Part shown: piece after piece, positions 43,045 to 53,887 of the stretch
Layout of the letters: each line of letters opens with the position of its first letter
Position numbering within the stretch: the first letter of the stretch is position 1
Position numbers and translations under genes: made by a program
Notes under the pieces: generated by a model
The model's database searches: none
What the model was told of the DNA's origin: nothing
Seen by the model: only the letters and a program-made list of their open reading frames with translations
From: Bufo bufo
Lineage: Eukaryota > Chordata > Amphibia > Anura > Bufonidae
Assembly (NCBI RefSeq): GCF_905171765.1
Contig: NC_053392.1
Span: 37,952,956 to 38,016,955 of the forward strand
Direction: 5' to 3'
DNA length: 64,000 nt

Positions 43045-43530
43045 TATATTTTATATATATTTTTTCAATATTTTATTAGAAAAAAACTAATACAATTTTA
43101 TTTTTAATACTAAATCAAAATTCAATATTATACTTTCCTTTCCCCATAGACCACCAACTCCCAACCCCCCCCCCCCCACACCCTTGTGATGCGTCTCAAA
43201 TCTCACTATCAATCAAAACAGAATGGAAGAGAGGAAGAGGCAAAAAAGGGAAATTACAACGAGAGAAAGTCAAGACCAATATACCGTCGAGGTTTAAAAC
43301 CTCCAAGCCTCCCATATCTTGGTTCACTTCTCTTTAGCATTTATTTGCTTATATAGAATATTCTTATAGTTTTTAACCTTGTTAACCAAGTTCATCCATG
43401 CATTCACGTCTGGAATATATCGTGAAAACCAGACCCGGGTAACCAAGAGTCTAGTCAAAAATAATATTCTACCTAAAAATTTTTTTTTTTATATTTATGA
43501 ATACTTAGGTTAGAAAGATCACTCAATATA
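43045..43530 (-). mobile_element. L1-type LINE 3' end, 5'-truncated
   Basis: The minus strand ends with TTTTTTCTAATAAAATATTG. Upstream (higher coordinates) it reads LVNKVKNYKNILYKQIN and KIWEAW, like the last residues of L1 ORF2. An 11-13 C run lies near 43160. Only the extreme 3' part is present. Confidence 0.4.
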
Positions 43531-43884
43531 AAAAATTCTACCTTAAAGGGAATCTGTAAGTTCAATTTATAAATAAGAAAATGATTAATACCATTCCAAT
43601 ATTATTTTACCATATCTTTCGCCCTATAAGACGCACTGGCCCATAAGACGCACCTAGGTTTTAGAGGAGGACAATAGGGAAAAAAAAATTTCATCAGACC
43701 ACCAATCAGACCCCCAATGTTAATCAGACCTCAGCTGACAGGCCCAATCAGACCCCTAATGTTAATAAGACCCTCAATCAGACCTCAGATCAGATGCCTC
43801 AGATCAGCCCCCCCAGCCTCATGTATACAGACCCCAGCCTCATGTATGCAGCCCCCAGTCTCCTGTTTGCAGCCCCCAGCCTCA
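43531..43884. other. Repeat end with CCCTATAAGACGCACTGGCC
   Basis: 43620-43670 carries TTTCGCCCTATAAGACGCAC and CCATAAGACGCACCTAGGTT, a string typical of a dispersed DNA-transposon end. 43690-43800 repeats AATCAGACC(C/T)CnAATGTTAAT several times. No gene. Confidence 0.4.
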
Positions 43885-44105
43885 TGTATGCTGCCTGTAA
43901 CCCCAGCTTCATTTATGTAGCCTGCAGCCTCTAGCTTCATTTATGCAGCCTGCAGCCCCAGCTTCATTTATGCAGCCTGCAGCACCCAGCTTCATTTATG
44001 CAGCCTGCAGCACCCAGCTTCATTTATGCAGCCTGCAGCTTCATTTATGCAGCCTGCAGCCCCCAGCTTCATTTATGCAGCCTGCAGCTCCCAGCCTCAG
44101 ATCAG
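43796..44105. repeat. ~26-28 bp minisatellite, about 11 copies
   Basis: The unit is TTCATTTATGCAGCCTGCAG plus CACCCAGC-like bases, with earlier copies reading CCTCATGTATGCAGCCCCCA. Most regular at 43930-44090. GCAGCCTGCAGC is partly palindromic. The peptide-like frame through it is a repeat artefact. Confidence 0.75.
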
Positions 44106-44726
44106 ATAAAATAAAAAAATCACTTACCTCTCCTGCTCCGGACGCCGCAGCTCCACACCGCCCGCGCTCCTCATCCTTCTTCTCATTCGGCTGTGCTGTG
44201 AATCGGCACGCAATTGCGTCAATTACGTCACAAACAGAGGTCTTATAAGCTAGCCGGGAGGCGGACACGCTCACACTCTGCCCTAACCCCTGAAGACGCC
44301 AATACACGGCGAAACATGTCGGGGGGCAGCGTGAAGCTCTAATTTTAAAACAGCATATCACTGCAGCCTAGTACTATAGTGTCAAGAAATCACACAGTGC
44401 CTATACACTACACTGGCAGCGCGCAGCCAGTTATGCACTAGGGTGTATCTACCTAGTAGCAGGCAACCTGGTCAGGTGACATCCTGACAGGGCAACTTAA
44501 CTGATACACAAAGGCCAGTGATTACTGGAAGTTTTAATGATTTAGTAATTAACATAGGTATTATTAGCAATAATTAATAAAAGTTAAGTCTTAGTTAATT
44601 AGGTAGGTGCAGGATTAATAGGTGCAATATAGTCCTAATGGACACTAGTAGTAATGAATTGTTGTATAACACACCACATCCTTGCACTTAAAGGGAAAGC
44701 ATAGTTTTTGAAGTTAAATGGGACAT
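44106..44726. other. Repeat remnants with hammerhead-like motif
   Basis: 44106-44245 is a GC-rich repeat segment. 44246-44420 resembles a Penelope-like terminal region. 44420-44726 is AT-rich with no identifiable feature. Confidence 0.35.
44289..44325 (+). ncRNA. Hammerhead-like motif
   Basis: CCTGAAGACGCC, AATACAC, GGCGAAACATGTCGGGG. CTGAAGA satisfies the CUGANGA core, and GAAAC follows a GCC/GGC stem, though with a C-C clash at the first stem position. It is the best-preserved core of the five motifs in this window. Confidence 0.35.
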
Positions 44727-45142
44727 GGCATCTAAAAACCAGTTCAGCTAAATCTGCCTTCCAAAAACCATATGGCGTTCCTTTCCTACTGCCCCCTGCC
44801 GTGTGCCTGTACAGCAGTTTATGATCACATGTGGGGTGTCTCTGTAAACTGCAGAATCAGGGTAATAAATATTGAGTTTTATTTGGCTGTAACCCTTTGC
44901 TTTGCTACTGGAAAAATTGATTCAAATGTAAAATCTGCCAAAAAAGTAAAATTCTGAAATTTCGTCTCCATTTTCCATTAATTCTTGTGGAACACCTAAA
45001 TGGTTAACAAAGTTTGTAAAATCAGTTTTGTATACATTGAGGGGTGTAGTTTCTAAAATGGGGTCATTTTTGGGTGGTTTCAATTATGTAAGCCTCACAA
45101 AGTGACTTCAGACCTGAACTGGTCCTTAAAAAGTGGGTTTTG
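44727..45142 (-). mobile_element. TTAA-1 family fragment with a single 394 bp-type unit
   Basis: Complementary to parts of TTAA-1: it matches about 7100-7400, then passes directly to sequence matching 5790-5880 (ACATAATnGAAACCACCCAAA, GACCAGTTCAGGTCTGAAGT in the element's orientation). Both termini are missing. Only one unit of the 394 bp array is present, against four in TTAA-1. Confidence 0.75.
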
Positions 45143-45560
45143 GAATTGATGACACAATTAAAATCCCCACTAACTAATGAAGGACATTCAGGCCATTGAT
45201 CTATAAAAGATAGCAAAGAGTTGAGCACAAAAATGGAAAAAGGAGGTGAAATATAAACAAAGGCTAAAATACATAATTTCCCCGCAAGTTTACAGTATAA
45301 AAAAACAAATCTCACCTGGTCATCAACAGAGGACGACTCACATACTAAATCAATCGCCCTATGAATAAAAACTGTCACTCTAGAATAGCTAGTAAAAGTA
45401 GAATGATACGTCTGTGAAGCCCATCCCCTAGCGATATCTGGTCTCTACACCACACACACAGAGCCTCCACCTCTCCCCCTACTTAACTTAAAAAAGATTC
45501 AGACCACCTTTCTACTCAGGTAGACACCGCTTATGCAGTAACTGGGACATGCTACTGGCT
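45143..45560 (-). pseudogene. L1 ORF2 endonuclease fragment
   Basis: The minus strand reads HSTFTSYSRVTVFIHRAI, then FVYISPP and LVSGDFNCVIN, the GDFN block of L1 endonucleases (Asp retained). Here it joins the TTAA-1 fragment at about 45142. The merged minus-strand frame of about 104 codons is chimeric by chance. Confidence 0.65.
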
Positions 45561-45702
45561 TTCCATCTCTCATTGCAAGCGTACATTGCACACCTAAAGT
45601 AGTATAACTGTTTGACAGCTTCCAGTAACTCACTAAGAGACGGAATCCATCATGTAGAGTCTAAGATGGGACAATTTGCTAAATCTGATAATTACTTATT
45701 TG
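45561..45702. other. Unassigned
   Basis: Short stretch between the L1 fragment and the MITE; no feature recognised. Confidence 0.4.
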
Positions 45703-45710
45703 ATGTACAC

Positions 45711-46300
45711 TAGTGATGAGCGGCAGGGTCTATATTCGAATTTGCTATATTTCACAAATATTTTGTAGAATATTCATCATATATTTTCGAATTTCGAGAA
45801 ATCAAGATTATTTTATTGAATGCGAAAAATCGGCAATTTAAAAATCGCGTAATGCAAATTCGTAACGCGAAATATAGGCGTGGGTCATTTTGGCTACATT
45901 TTTTAAGCTGGGATAAGTTTCCAGAGACTGGAGAAAATGGTTGGCACAGCAGAACATTAGAATAGTTTATATGCAGATAGAGTCAAGTGCGCCAATATAT
46001 TTGCGATTGCGCTAATCGGCAGTGATTAGAATATTTTTTCGCACTACGTGCAACTTCACATTTTAGCAGGTCTGACTACAGATTACTGATTGGTGCACTA
46101 AGTATTGTGAACTTGACATTGCTTCCTTCTCATTGGCCCACAAGCAAGAAAAAGGGAGGAATCATGTGTTCAGATGGGAAAAAAATGAGGAATATTTGAT
46201 ATAACACATATATATCATTATATTCTAAATATTCGCGAATTCTCGAAGTGGCGATATTCGCGATAAATATTCGCTATTCAAATATTCTCGCTCAACACTA
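45711..46300. mobile_element. Foldback hAT MITE, copy 2 (590 bp)
   Basis: Starts TAGTGATGAGCGGCAGGGTC and ends CTCGCTCAACACTA, like the copy at 19067-19540. Flanks are ATGTACAC (45703-45710) and ATGTATAT (46301-46308), six of eight matching. It keeps GGGAGGAATCATGTGTTCAG, but its middle differs from copy 1 and is less symmetrical. Confidence 0.75.
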
Positions 46301-46490
46301 ATGTATATTACAAATGAAAGCTAAAATTGCAGACCAGGAGGACAAATCCACTTCTGGGGAATTCCTGAAACTGTTCTCCAACCTGACCTCCAGTCATATC
46401 TATAAGCCCTTATCAAGCTACTATTTCTGTCATGTTCTCCCAAAGACCTAATTATATTCAAATATCACAGATTGCTACATACTGTGTGAG
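46301..46490 (+). pseudogene. L1 ORF1 RRM-domain fragment
   Basis: AAGCTAAAATTGCAGACCAG and GAGGACAAATCC read KAKIADQEDKS, matching the KIADLEDRSRR start of the RRM-like domain in L1 ORF1 (compare 35430-35465). It is followed by a TVLQPDLQSYL-like segment in another frame. Short and frameshifted. Confidence 0.5.
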
Positions 46491-47327
46491 TGGGGCTAAT
46501 GTTGTGGACATGGACTGAGGAATATTCTCTACTCATGGTTAGCAGCTCCCTGGGTCAGCGTGCAGTGAGTGGAAGGATAGCAATGGATTCCTTTGGAGCA
46601 CTCTCAGGGTTACAGGGGTTCTCCTACCAGATTGTAGTCAAGGTGCCCTTGATGGTCTGGATTTAAGGTGCAGGGAAAACATGGTCCCTGATATCTTCGT
46701 GACACCAAAACCTTTGGGTGAGAGTAGGTGATGAGTTTGCACAATAGGGAGACCAGTTCTCTTAACAAATTCCAAGTAATTTACTAAAAGTTGATCCAAA
46801 GGTCATCAATGCCCACAAAAGTCATTTACAGCGAGGCTGCTTCTACAATAGTTCAGGTTAGTTCCCAAAAGTTGCATAAGGGGTTGTTTTCCTCTATAGC
46901 AATCAATCTTCCTCTCTGGTTTCTCCAGACTGGAGGGATGTACTATCTCTGCTGTACTGTATACTCATATCCTTTGGGTCACAATTGCTTTGGTATCCTC
47001 TCTAGGAATACTATCTCCTGACAGGTGGACTTTCTGTCTTTGGTTATGGTGGGCAGCTGGTAACTTGGAATCTCTCGACCAAATGCAGACTAGGCTAGAG
47101 CCTGATAAACTACAATTAGCTTTCTTTGCCAATGTTTTCACTCCCCCTCTGGGTTGCCTGGATCTTCTGCATTCATTCCCTTCTATGGGCTGGTACATGG
47201 AACTATTTCTGGAGTCTAGATGACTCTCCACAACAGTGTTGTTGCTTCTCTTGAAGCTGCTCTTAATCAGAGCCAAATGCATTTGCTTTACTGCTCCAAA
47301 TTAGTAGCTTAATCCTAGGATTTTACA
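46491..47327. other. Uncharacterised, possibly LTR-like repeat
   Basis: Shares a TTCGTGACACCAAAACC-type string with 23264-23280. No gene or matching ends seen. Minus-strand frames of about 100 codons here show no recognisable domain. Confidence 0.25.
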
Positions 47328-47733
47328 TGCATGGAAGAAATAACACTGACACCAGGTAGGGTCAAAGCAGTTCTCATTTATTCAAGGAAGTTAAGCAGTT
47401 TATATGTACATCAGAGGGTGGCATCCCCCCGGAGGCTCGTGGCATTGTTCCATTGTCTAGAATACAACAATAAGAAAAGAGATAACACTTGGCATTTGAG
47501 CATTGTGCATTGTTTTACTAACTTTTTTAGGTGCCAGCGCCATCTTGTAATGGCTTCACACTAGCAGCAGTAAAGCATACGTCATATATGACACATCAGG
47601 GAGGAGGGTCCTCTTGAGAAAGGTGAAGCCTCTGTGCTTTTAGTCCCAACTTGAGTGAATAAGGCATTGTCTGAGAGTTATAGGATATGGGGGCCATCTT
47701 AGCTGATCAAGAATGATATCCACATTTCCATCA
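47328..47733 (-). repeat. Retroviral 3' LTR (406 bp)
   Basis: In the minus sense it begins TGATGGAAATGTGG and ends TTCTTCCATGCA, i.e. TG...CA with short inverted ends (TGATGGAA / TGCATGGAA). CCTTGAATAAATGAG, near 47380-47395, supplies an AATAAA signal. GTCATATATGACG near 47581-47593 is a candidate TATA-like site. It directly follows the polypurine tract. Confidence 0.65.
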
Positions 47734-47889
47734 GTCCCCCCTTGGATCTCATTCTTTCCCTAACAATGCCTAGCACATCTGTCCTCTATGTCTTGACTCT
47801 CCTTTTCACCAGCTTCTATGACATCCTATTCCTTATGAATAGCCTCCCATGACACTGGATTTAGACATAGGGAAGTCAGATGTCTGTCC

Positions 47890-48363
47890 CTACCGTGGAT
47901 CGTCTCTCCAGATGGTATTGTAGATTGGGGGGGGGGGGGGGGGGGGGGGACCAAAAGAATGAAGTGGACCTTGTCTCTCATCCTCATACAGCTCTTCCAT
48001 GATCATCTCAAGGGTAGCATTAGCTATGACTTTGAACAGAATCCTTTTAATGTAGGGGATAACGCAACAGACAATTACTGCAAGTATCAATAACACAATG
48101 ACTATGATCATTCCAATTTGTAACAAGGTCTGTTTCCAATTTCTAATCCAGCTTTCGAACCAATTCTCCCATGAATTGTCTATCCCAGAATTTATCTTTA
48201 ATTCTTCTGAGAGGGAAGTAAGCCCCTTCAGAGCATTTATAACCTGGCCATTTGGTCCTAAGTTATTGGGAATTACTGTGTAGCAGGTCTTATCAATCAT
48301 TTTGCACACACACCCTTTTTCTGCTAATAACATGTCCAGGGCCTTTCTATTTTGGAATGCCAT
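47890..48363 (-). pseudogene. Retroviral Env transmembrane subunit fragment
   Basis: Env TM drives membrane fusion of the virus with a cell. The 157-codon frame begins inside the ectodomain with the conserved QNRKALD/LLA block. The following Cys motif reads C, six residues, C, then Tyr, so the usual second Cys of CX6CC is lost. A hydrophobic membrane segment rich in I, V and L (about residues 83-104) is followed by a cytoplasmic tail. The tail contains a run of eight prolines encoded by a 23-G homopolymer (47927-47949 on the plus strand). Upstream env (48364-48724) is out of frame and eroded. The Cys pattern is that of gamma-type retroviral envelopes. Confidence 0.75.
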
Positions 48364-48720
48364 AACACTAGTCTAGTGGGCCCCAGCTGTTCTACTATAC
48401 CCTTTAATGCGTCCCTGGTATAGTTCACAAATATCTGTTGATTATAATAGATGTAGTTGATCCAATCCACATTTTTTTTATAGTAACTATAGGGATTAGA
48501 GATTTAAACCCTGCTGCCACTTGAGCTCTGGCTTTGAATTCATCTGGGACCCTCCTGGGCACTCCTGTGGCATCTATGTATACGTGGGAATCGAGGCTGC
48601 CTCCTGGGTTGGTATCCCGCTTCCTTCTTAACGCTGCCTCCCCTTGGGCTTAATCATATTCTAACTCAGGATTTCTTAATTTTTCTATAGTTTTTTCCCA
48701 GTCAAGGGAATACATGGAAA

Positions 48721-49695
48721 AATATAACAAAACAATAACAAATACAGGTGCACTCTGCAATCTTACTAAACCCTCAAACTGATTTTAAAATTGAGAGATT
48801 AGTCAACATGTCCTACGGTGTAGAACATGTCTAAGCCCGGGCACCACGCCAAGGTTTCTCAAGTAGCCCGGGACCTAACACTCTCCTACCTGAGCCGTAT
48901 GGGCGATACCAGGAGCCAGTGGGCAAATTACAGGAGCATAAGGCCGACACACAAACAGCTCACCAGTTACCTCCAGCATGTGGCCATGCTTGCAATGGGA
49001 GGAGGGAGGAGTCTGCGAGTCCCACTCAAGACTGGCTGATATATCCCAGGCCTCACAGGTGCACCTAAATGTGGCCTGTAGATGGAAAACAGGCACATTT
49101 AAATTGGAGTTTATACACCTCCAAGAATCTATATATACAAACTAAGAAGACAGGTTGGCATTAGCAGGAGCTGCTCAAACCCACATGCAGTTGTGCATAT
49201 ATATAGGGGAGCAAATCCTGCACTTGTGGCCCGTTGCTAATGGCAATCCCCAGCAAAATGCATACGTGGAGGATGCCCGCGGCGAACCACAAGTACCACA
49301 ATAGACATCCTACAAAAGGTAACAAGTGCGGATGTTGTAATTAATATAACAATATAACAAAACAATAACAAAGACAGGTGCACGCTGCAATCTTACTAAA
49401 CCCTCAAACTGATTTTAAAATTGAGAGATTAGTCAACATGTCCTACGGTGTAGAACATGTCTAAGCCCGGGCACCACGCCAAGGTTTCTCAAGTAGCCCG
49501 GGACCTAACACTCTCCTACCTGAGCCGTATGGGCGATACCAGGAGCCAGTGGGCAAATTACAGGAGCATAAGGCAGACACACAAACAGCTCACCAGTTAC
49601 CTCCAGCATGTGGCCATGCTTGCAATGGGAGGAGGGAGGAGTCTGTGAGTCCCACTCAAGACTGGCTGATATGTCCCAGGCCTCACAGGTGCACC
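48721..49695. repeat. 630 bp tandem duplication, second copy truncated
   Basis: 48721-49350 is repeated from 49351, at an offset of exactly 630 bp (ATATAACAAAACAATAACAA; AACATGTCTAAGCCCGGGCA). The second copy stops after about 345 bp, where the next insertion begins. The two copies differ at only a few bases, so the event is recent. Identity of the unit is unknown; frames of 63-77 codons inside it are not convincing. Confidence 0.85.
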
Positions 49696-49698
49696 TGT

Positions 49699-52370
49699 CA
49701 TGGTGACAGTCACAGACAGTGAAGGATATGGTTTCCAAGGATCTGGCTGGGTTCTGAAAGTGAAGAAAATATTTGGTAAAGTAGGTCAGTCAGATGTTTA
49801 TACAGAGCAGATCAGGGGCAGACTGGGCCGGGGGTCTCTGTTAGCTCTGTGACTGTTAGATCTGTGACTGTCACGGCCGGCAGGCTGGGCCGGAATGATC
49901 TGTGACTGTCACTAAGCACTGCGGACTGCAGAGGGAGACGGGGAGGCGTGCTGCCGGCAGCCTATCAGAGAGGCCCCCGGACCGGCCCAGGCGGAGTGAT
50001 GACTTCATCGCGCTGCCTGACTGAGCCGCTACTGGCACATTATAGGGGGGCCTATGGCTACTGGCACATTATTGGGGGGGCCTATGGCTACTGGCACATT
50101 ATATGGGGGGGCTATGGCTACTGGCACATTATAGAGGTGGCCTATGGCTACTGGCACATTATAGGGGGGCCTATGGCTACTGGCACATTATTGGGGTGGC
50201 CTATGGCTACTGGCACATTATAGGGGGGCCTATTGGCTACTGGCACATTATAGGGGGGCCTATGGCTACTGGCACATTATATGGGGGCCTATGGCTACTG
50301 GCAGATTATAGGGGGCCTATGGCTACTGGCACATTATAGGGGGGCCTATGGCTACTGGCAGAATATAGGGGGGCCTATGGCTACTGGCACATTATAGGGG
50401 GGCCTATTGGCTACTGGCACATTATAGAGGGGCCTATTGGCTACTGGCACATTATAGGGGGGCCTATTGGCTACTGGCACATTATATGGGGGCCTATGGC
50501 TACTGGCAGATTATAGGGGGGCCTATGGCTACTGGCACATTATAGGGGGGCCTATGGCTACTGGCAGAATATAGGGGGGCCTATGGCTACTGGCACATTA
50601 TAGGGGGGCCTATTGGCTACTGGCACATTATAGGGGGGCCTATTGGCTACTGGCACATTATAGGGGGGCCTATTGGCTACTGGCACATTATAGGGGGGCC
50701 ATATCTGGCTACTGGCACATTATAGGGGGGCCCTATCTCGCTACTGGCACATTATAGGGGGGCCCTATCTGGCTATTGGCACATTATAGAGGGGCCCCCT
50801 ATCTGGCTACTGGCACATTATAGTGGGGGGCCTATGGCTACTGGCACATTATAGGAGGGCCCTATCTGGCTACTGGCACATTATAGGGGGGCCCTATCTG
50901 GCTACTGGCACATTATAGTGGGGGGCCTATGGCTACTGGCACATTATAGGGGGGCCCTATCTGGCTATTTGCACTTTATAGGGGGGCCCTAACTGACTAC
51001 TGGCCCATTATAGTGGGGGGCCTATGGCTACTGGCACATTATAGGGTGCCCTATCTGGATACTGGCACATTATAGTAGGGGGCCTATGACTACTGGCACA
51101 TTATATGGGGGGGGGGGCTATGGCTACTGGCACATTATATGGGGGGGCTATGGCTACTGGCACATTATAGGGGGCCTATGGCTACTGGCACATTATATGG
51201 GGGGGCCTATGGCTACTGGCACATTATAGGGGGGCCTATGGCTACTGGCACATTATAGGGGGGCCTATGGCTACTGGAACATTATATGGGGGGCTATGTC
51301 TACTGGCACATTATAGAGGGGGCCTATGGCTACTGGCACATTATAGGGGGGCCTATGGCTACTAGCACATTATTGGGGGGCCTATGGCTACTGGCACATT
51401 ATAGGGGGGCCTATGGCTACTGGCACATTATAGGGGGGCCTATGGCTACTGGCACATTATAGGGGGGCCTATGGCTACTGGCAGATTATAGGGGGGCCTA
51501 TGGCTACTGGCACATTATAGGGGGGCCTATGGCTACTGGCAGATTATAGGGGGGGCCTATGGCTACTGGAACATTATATGGGGGGGCTATGGCTACTGGC
51601 ACATTATAGGGGGGCCTATGGCTACTGGCACATTATAGGGGGGCCTATGGCTACTGGCACATTATAGGGGGGCCTATGGCTACTGGCAGATTATAGGGGG
51701 GGCCTATGGCTACTGGCACATTATATGGGGGGGGCTATGGCTATTGGCACATTATAGGGGGGCCTATGGCTACTGGCACATTATAGGGGGGCCTATGGCT
51801 ACTGGCATATCATAGGGGGGCCTATAGCTACTGGCACATTATAGGGGGGCCTATTGGCTACTGGCACATTATAAGGGGCCTATTGGCTACTGGCACATTA
51901 TAGGGGGCACTATGGGGTCATTAGCTCAACTGGGGACATTACAAGGGGGTATTTTTTGCACTGTCTAATATAAGGAGAATTATTACTACTGGGGAGTGGG
52001 CATTATGGTGGGTTTTATTACTCCCCTATGGTCTGAGCCCCCTAGTAGCAGCACCAGCCTCTCCCTGCTCTGCTATCCCTCTGCCTCTTTTCCAAATCCT
52101 TATCATGAAATTTTTCTCATTAGGATAAAACACATCAGCTCCGCCGAGCCCCCGGCCAAAGTGTGGAGGTGTCCGAGATCCCCAAGGGTCAAGCCAAGTA
52201 ATTGTAAGTTTTCATATGAAATATGTTTATGTTATACACATATAGCATATACAGTGCCCCGCAATATACAGTTTCTTCTGCAAAAGTCATCAAGTGTCAT
52301 GGGGGGGCCCCCTTATTATTTTTCACCCCAGGGCCCCATTTCACCTAGAACCGGCCATGGTGACAGTCAC
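49699..52370. mobile_element. Minisatellite-bearing insertion flanked by a 15 bp direct repeat
   Basis: CATGGTGACAGTCAC occurs at 49699-49713 and 52356-52370. The left interior holds CAGGGGCAGACTGGGCCGG (about 49813), and the right ends ACCTAGAACCGG, both resembling hAT-type terminal strings. GTGAC(A/T)GTCAC, a near palindrome, occurs four times (about 49703, 49862, 49901, 52360). Superfamily unclear. 51911-52355 is non-repetitive and holds no supported gene. Confidence 0.45.
50031..51910. repeat. 29 bp minisatellite, about 64 copies (~1.9 kb)
   Basis: The unit is TATGGCTACTGGCACATTAT followed by AGGGGGGCC. The G run varies from 4 to 10, and some units read TATTGGC, TATATGGG or CCCTATCTGGC. 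Variant order repeats (for example 50228-50420 against 50468-50620), indicating higher-order block duplication. Open frames through it encode YGYWHIIGG-type repeats and are artefacts. Confidence 0.95.
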
Positions 52371-53882
52371 TACTTTATACTATGCGATCTCCGAATCAGA
52401 TCGGCATACTGTCCTGTGTGTGTGTGGCTCCTCCCTGCCTTGCTGCTTGGCCAAGTAGCGTGACCATGCACTTGTGAAAGTAAGTGTCCCTGAATGGCAG
52501 TTAGGAAATGTGGTCACCCTACTGTTGCCTCTATAAATGGCCCCCGTCGGCGCAAACCCTAGTGTCACCCAGCTCCTCTCGGCCGCTCTGCTACTTCAGC
52601 GGCCGACGAGAACATGCTGCCTTTCCAAATGCCCGTGTCACTGATCGGGCTCCTCTGCGGCCGCGGCAGCTCCCTCTGCCCACTTCTGCTACTATTGGCT
52701 GGGAGGGAGACTGCCCACCTACCATTGGCAGGCTGTGAAGTGATGCGGCGACCTGAAGGGAGTAGACAGTGACACCACAGGAAGCTGCAGGAGCATTTAT
52801 CTTGGCTGCTAGAGGCTGCTGAAGCATTCATCTGACCCCCAGGCCCCAACTACCAGGAGAGAAAGACAAGAGGGAACAACACCTAAATGAAGAAAGAAAA
52901 GGAGTAACAGTAACTCCATGTTCTTTTTGTAAGACCTTTGCACTTCCTTACTGACCTCTACGTCACACCTCTGTTCGGTTTAGAATTTTTTTTTTCGGTG
53001 CACCTCTAGTTAAAACTCTTCGACATGCCATTACCCCTTCTTCCGGTCAACACTGACAGAGAAGTATGTTAAAATGTAGAAAAACAAAATCAAATAAAGT
53101 AGATTACTATAAAAATTAACCCTTTATGGTGATTATCTGCAACTGAGGTGCAGATTTGTTTTGCACCCTAAGGAGTTAATTTTTTGTTTTATCCCCACAT
53201 GACTTACATCATACTCCTTTATCACTGAGAGTGTTATTTACTAAGCTGCCAAATAAATACCTGTCCCGAAATGAAGGAAGTTGAAGCTTCTTCGACTATT
53301 CACTTCAGTCCTGTACGGCTAATTTTAGCCATACATCGGCTCGCTTCGTCTCCCTTCACTTCCACTTCAGTTAAGCTGAACAGCCTCAGGACTTTTGGCT
53401 GAACCAAAGGGAGTATTCTGGTTAGCTCAGCCGATCCAACATCAGGGTCTGCTGAGGCAAACATTTGTCAGTTTATTCTCTTTTGTACGGGCTATTCTCA
53501 CAGGGGCCAAACAGCAGAAAGTGAACAGCCGAATGTTCAGCTTAATCCTTTGGCTCCTTAGTGAACCCCCTACGTTTTTCAGTGACACCACACATTGTAT
53601 GCAACATTAGTTTGCAAACTTTGTTGTTAGTAGATCTAAAGGAAATTGTACAATCAGATTGTAAGGTGTGTGTTGAGCTTTAGGGTTCCATTGCAAAGGC
53701 CTGCTCTGGATGCCCAAAGCTCCAGTAAGTAATGATTGTGTGGTGGTGCCCTTACACCTGTGGGAGCACACTGGCATGGCATGCCTTCACCTTCGGGTCA
53801 CCTTAGATGATTGGCATATATAAAGCTTTAATTTGTATTCTGGATATGTACTATAAAGCCCTTATTCCTGTCCTAATTGTTA
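52371..53882. other. No gene; one hAT-type terminus
   Basis: AATGTGGTCACCCTACT (52507-52523) and TTTTTCGGTGCACCTCTA (52991-53008) look like right ends of dispersed DNA repeats; the latter is the mirror of the start at 63292. 52560-52850 is GC-richer with no convincing frame. 53240-53620 repeats CTCAGC/GAACAGCC-like words without clear structure. Confidence 0.4.
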
Positions 53883-53887
53883 CTCCC

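Larger units (their letters stand above)
47328..48724 (-). mobile_element. Endogenous retrovirus 3' remnant (env fragment, polypurine tract, LTR)
   Basis: Minus-strand order: remains of env (48724-47890), a polypurine tract AAGGGGGGAC (47743-47734), then one LTR (47733-47328). gag and pol are absent, as is the 5' LTR. The right side is cut off at the 630 bp tandem repeat. It is a relic. Confidence 0.75.

Noticed and set aside
49948..50339. YGYWHIIGG repeat protein
   Set aside because: The unit is 29 bp, so all three frames open by chance over short spans; classic minisatellite artefact.
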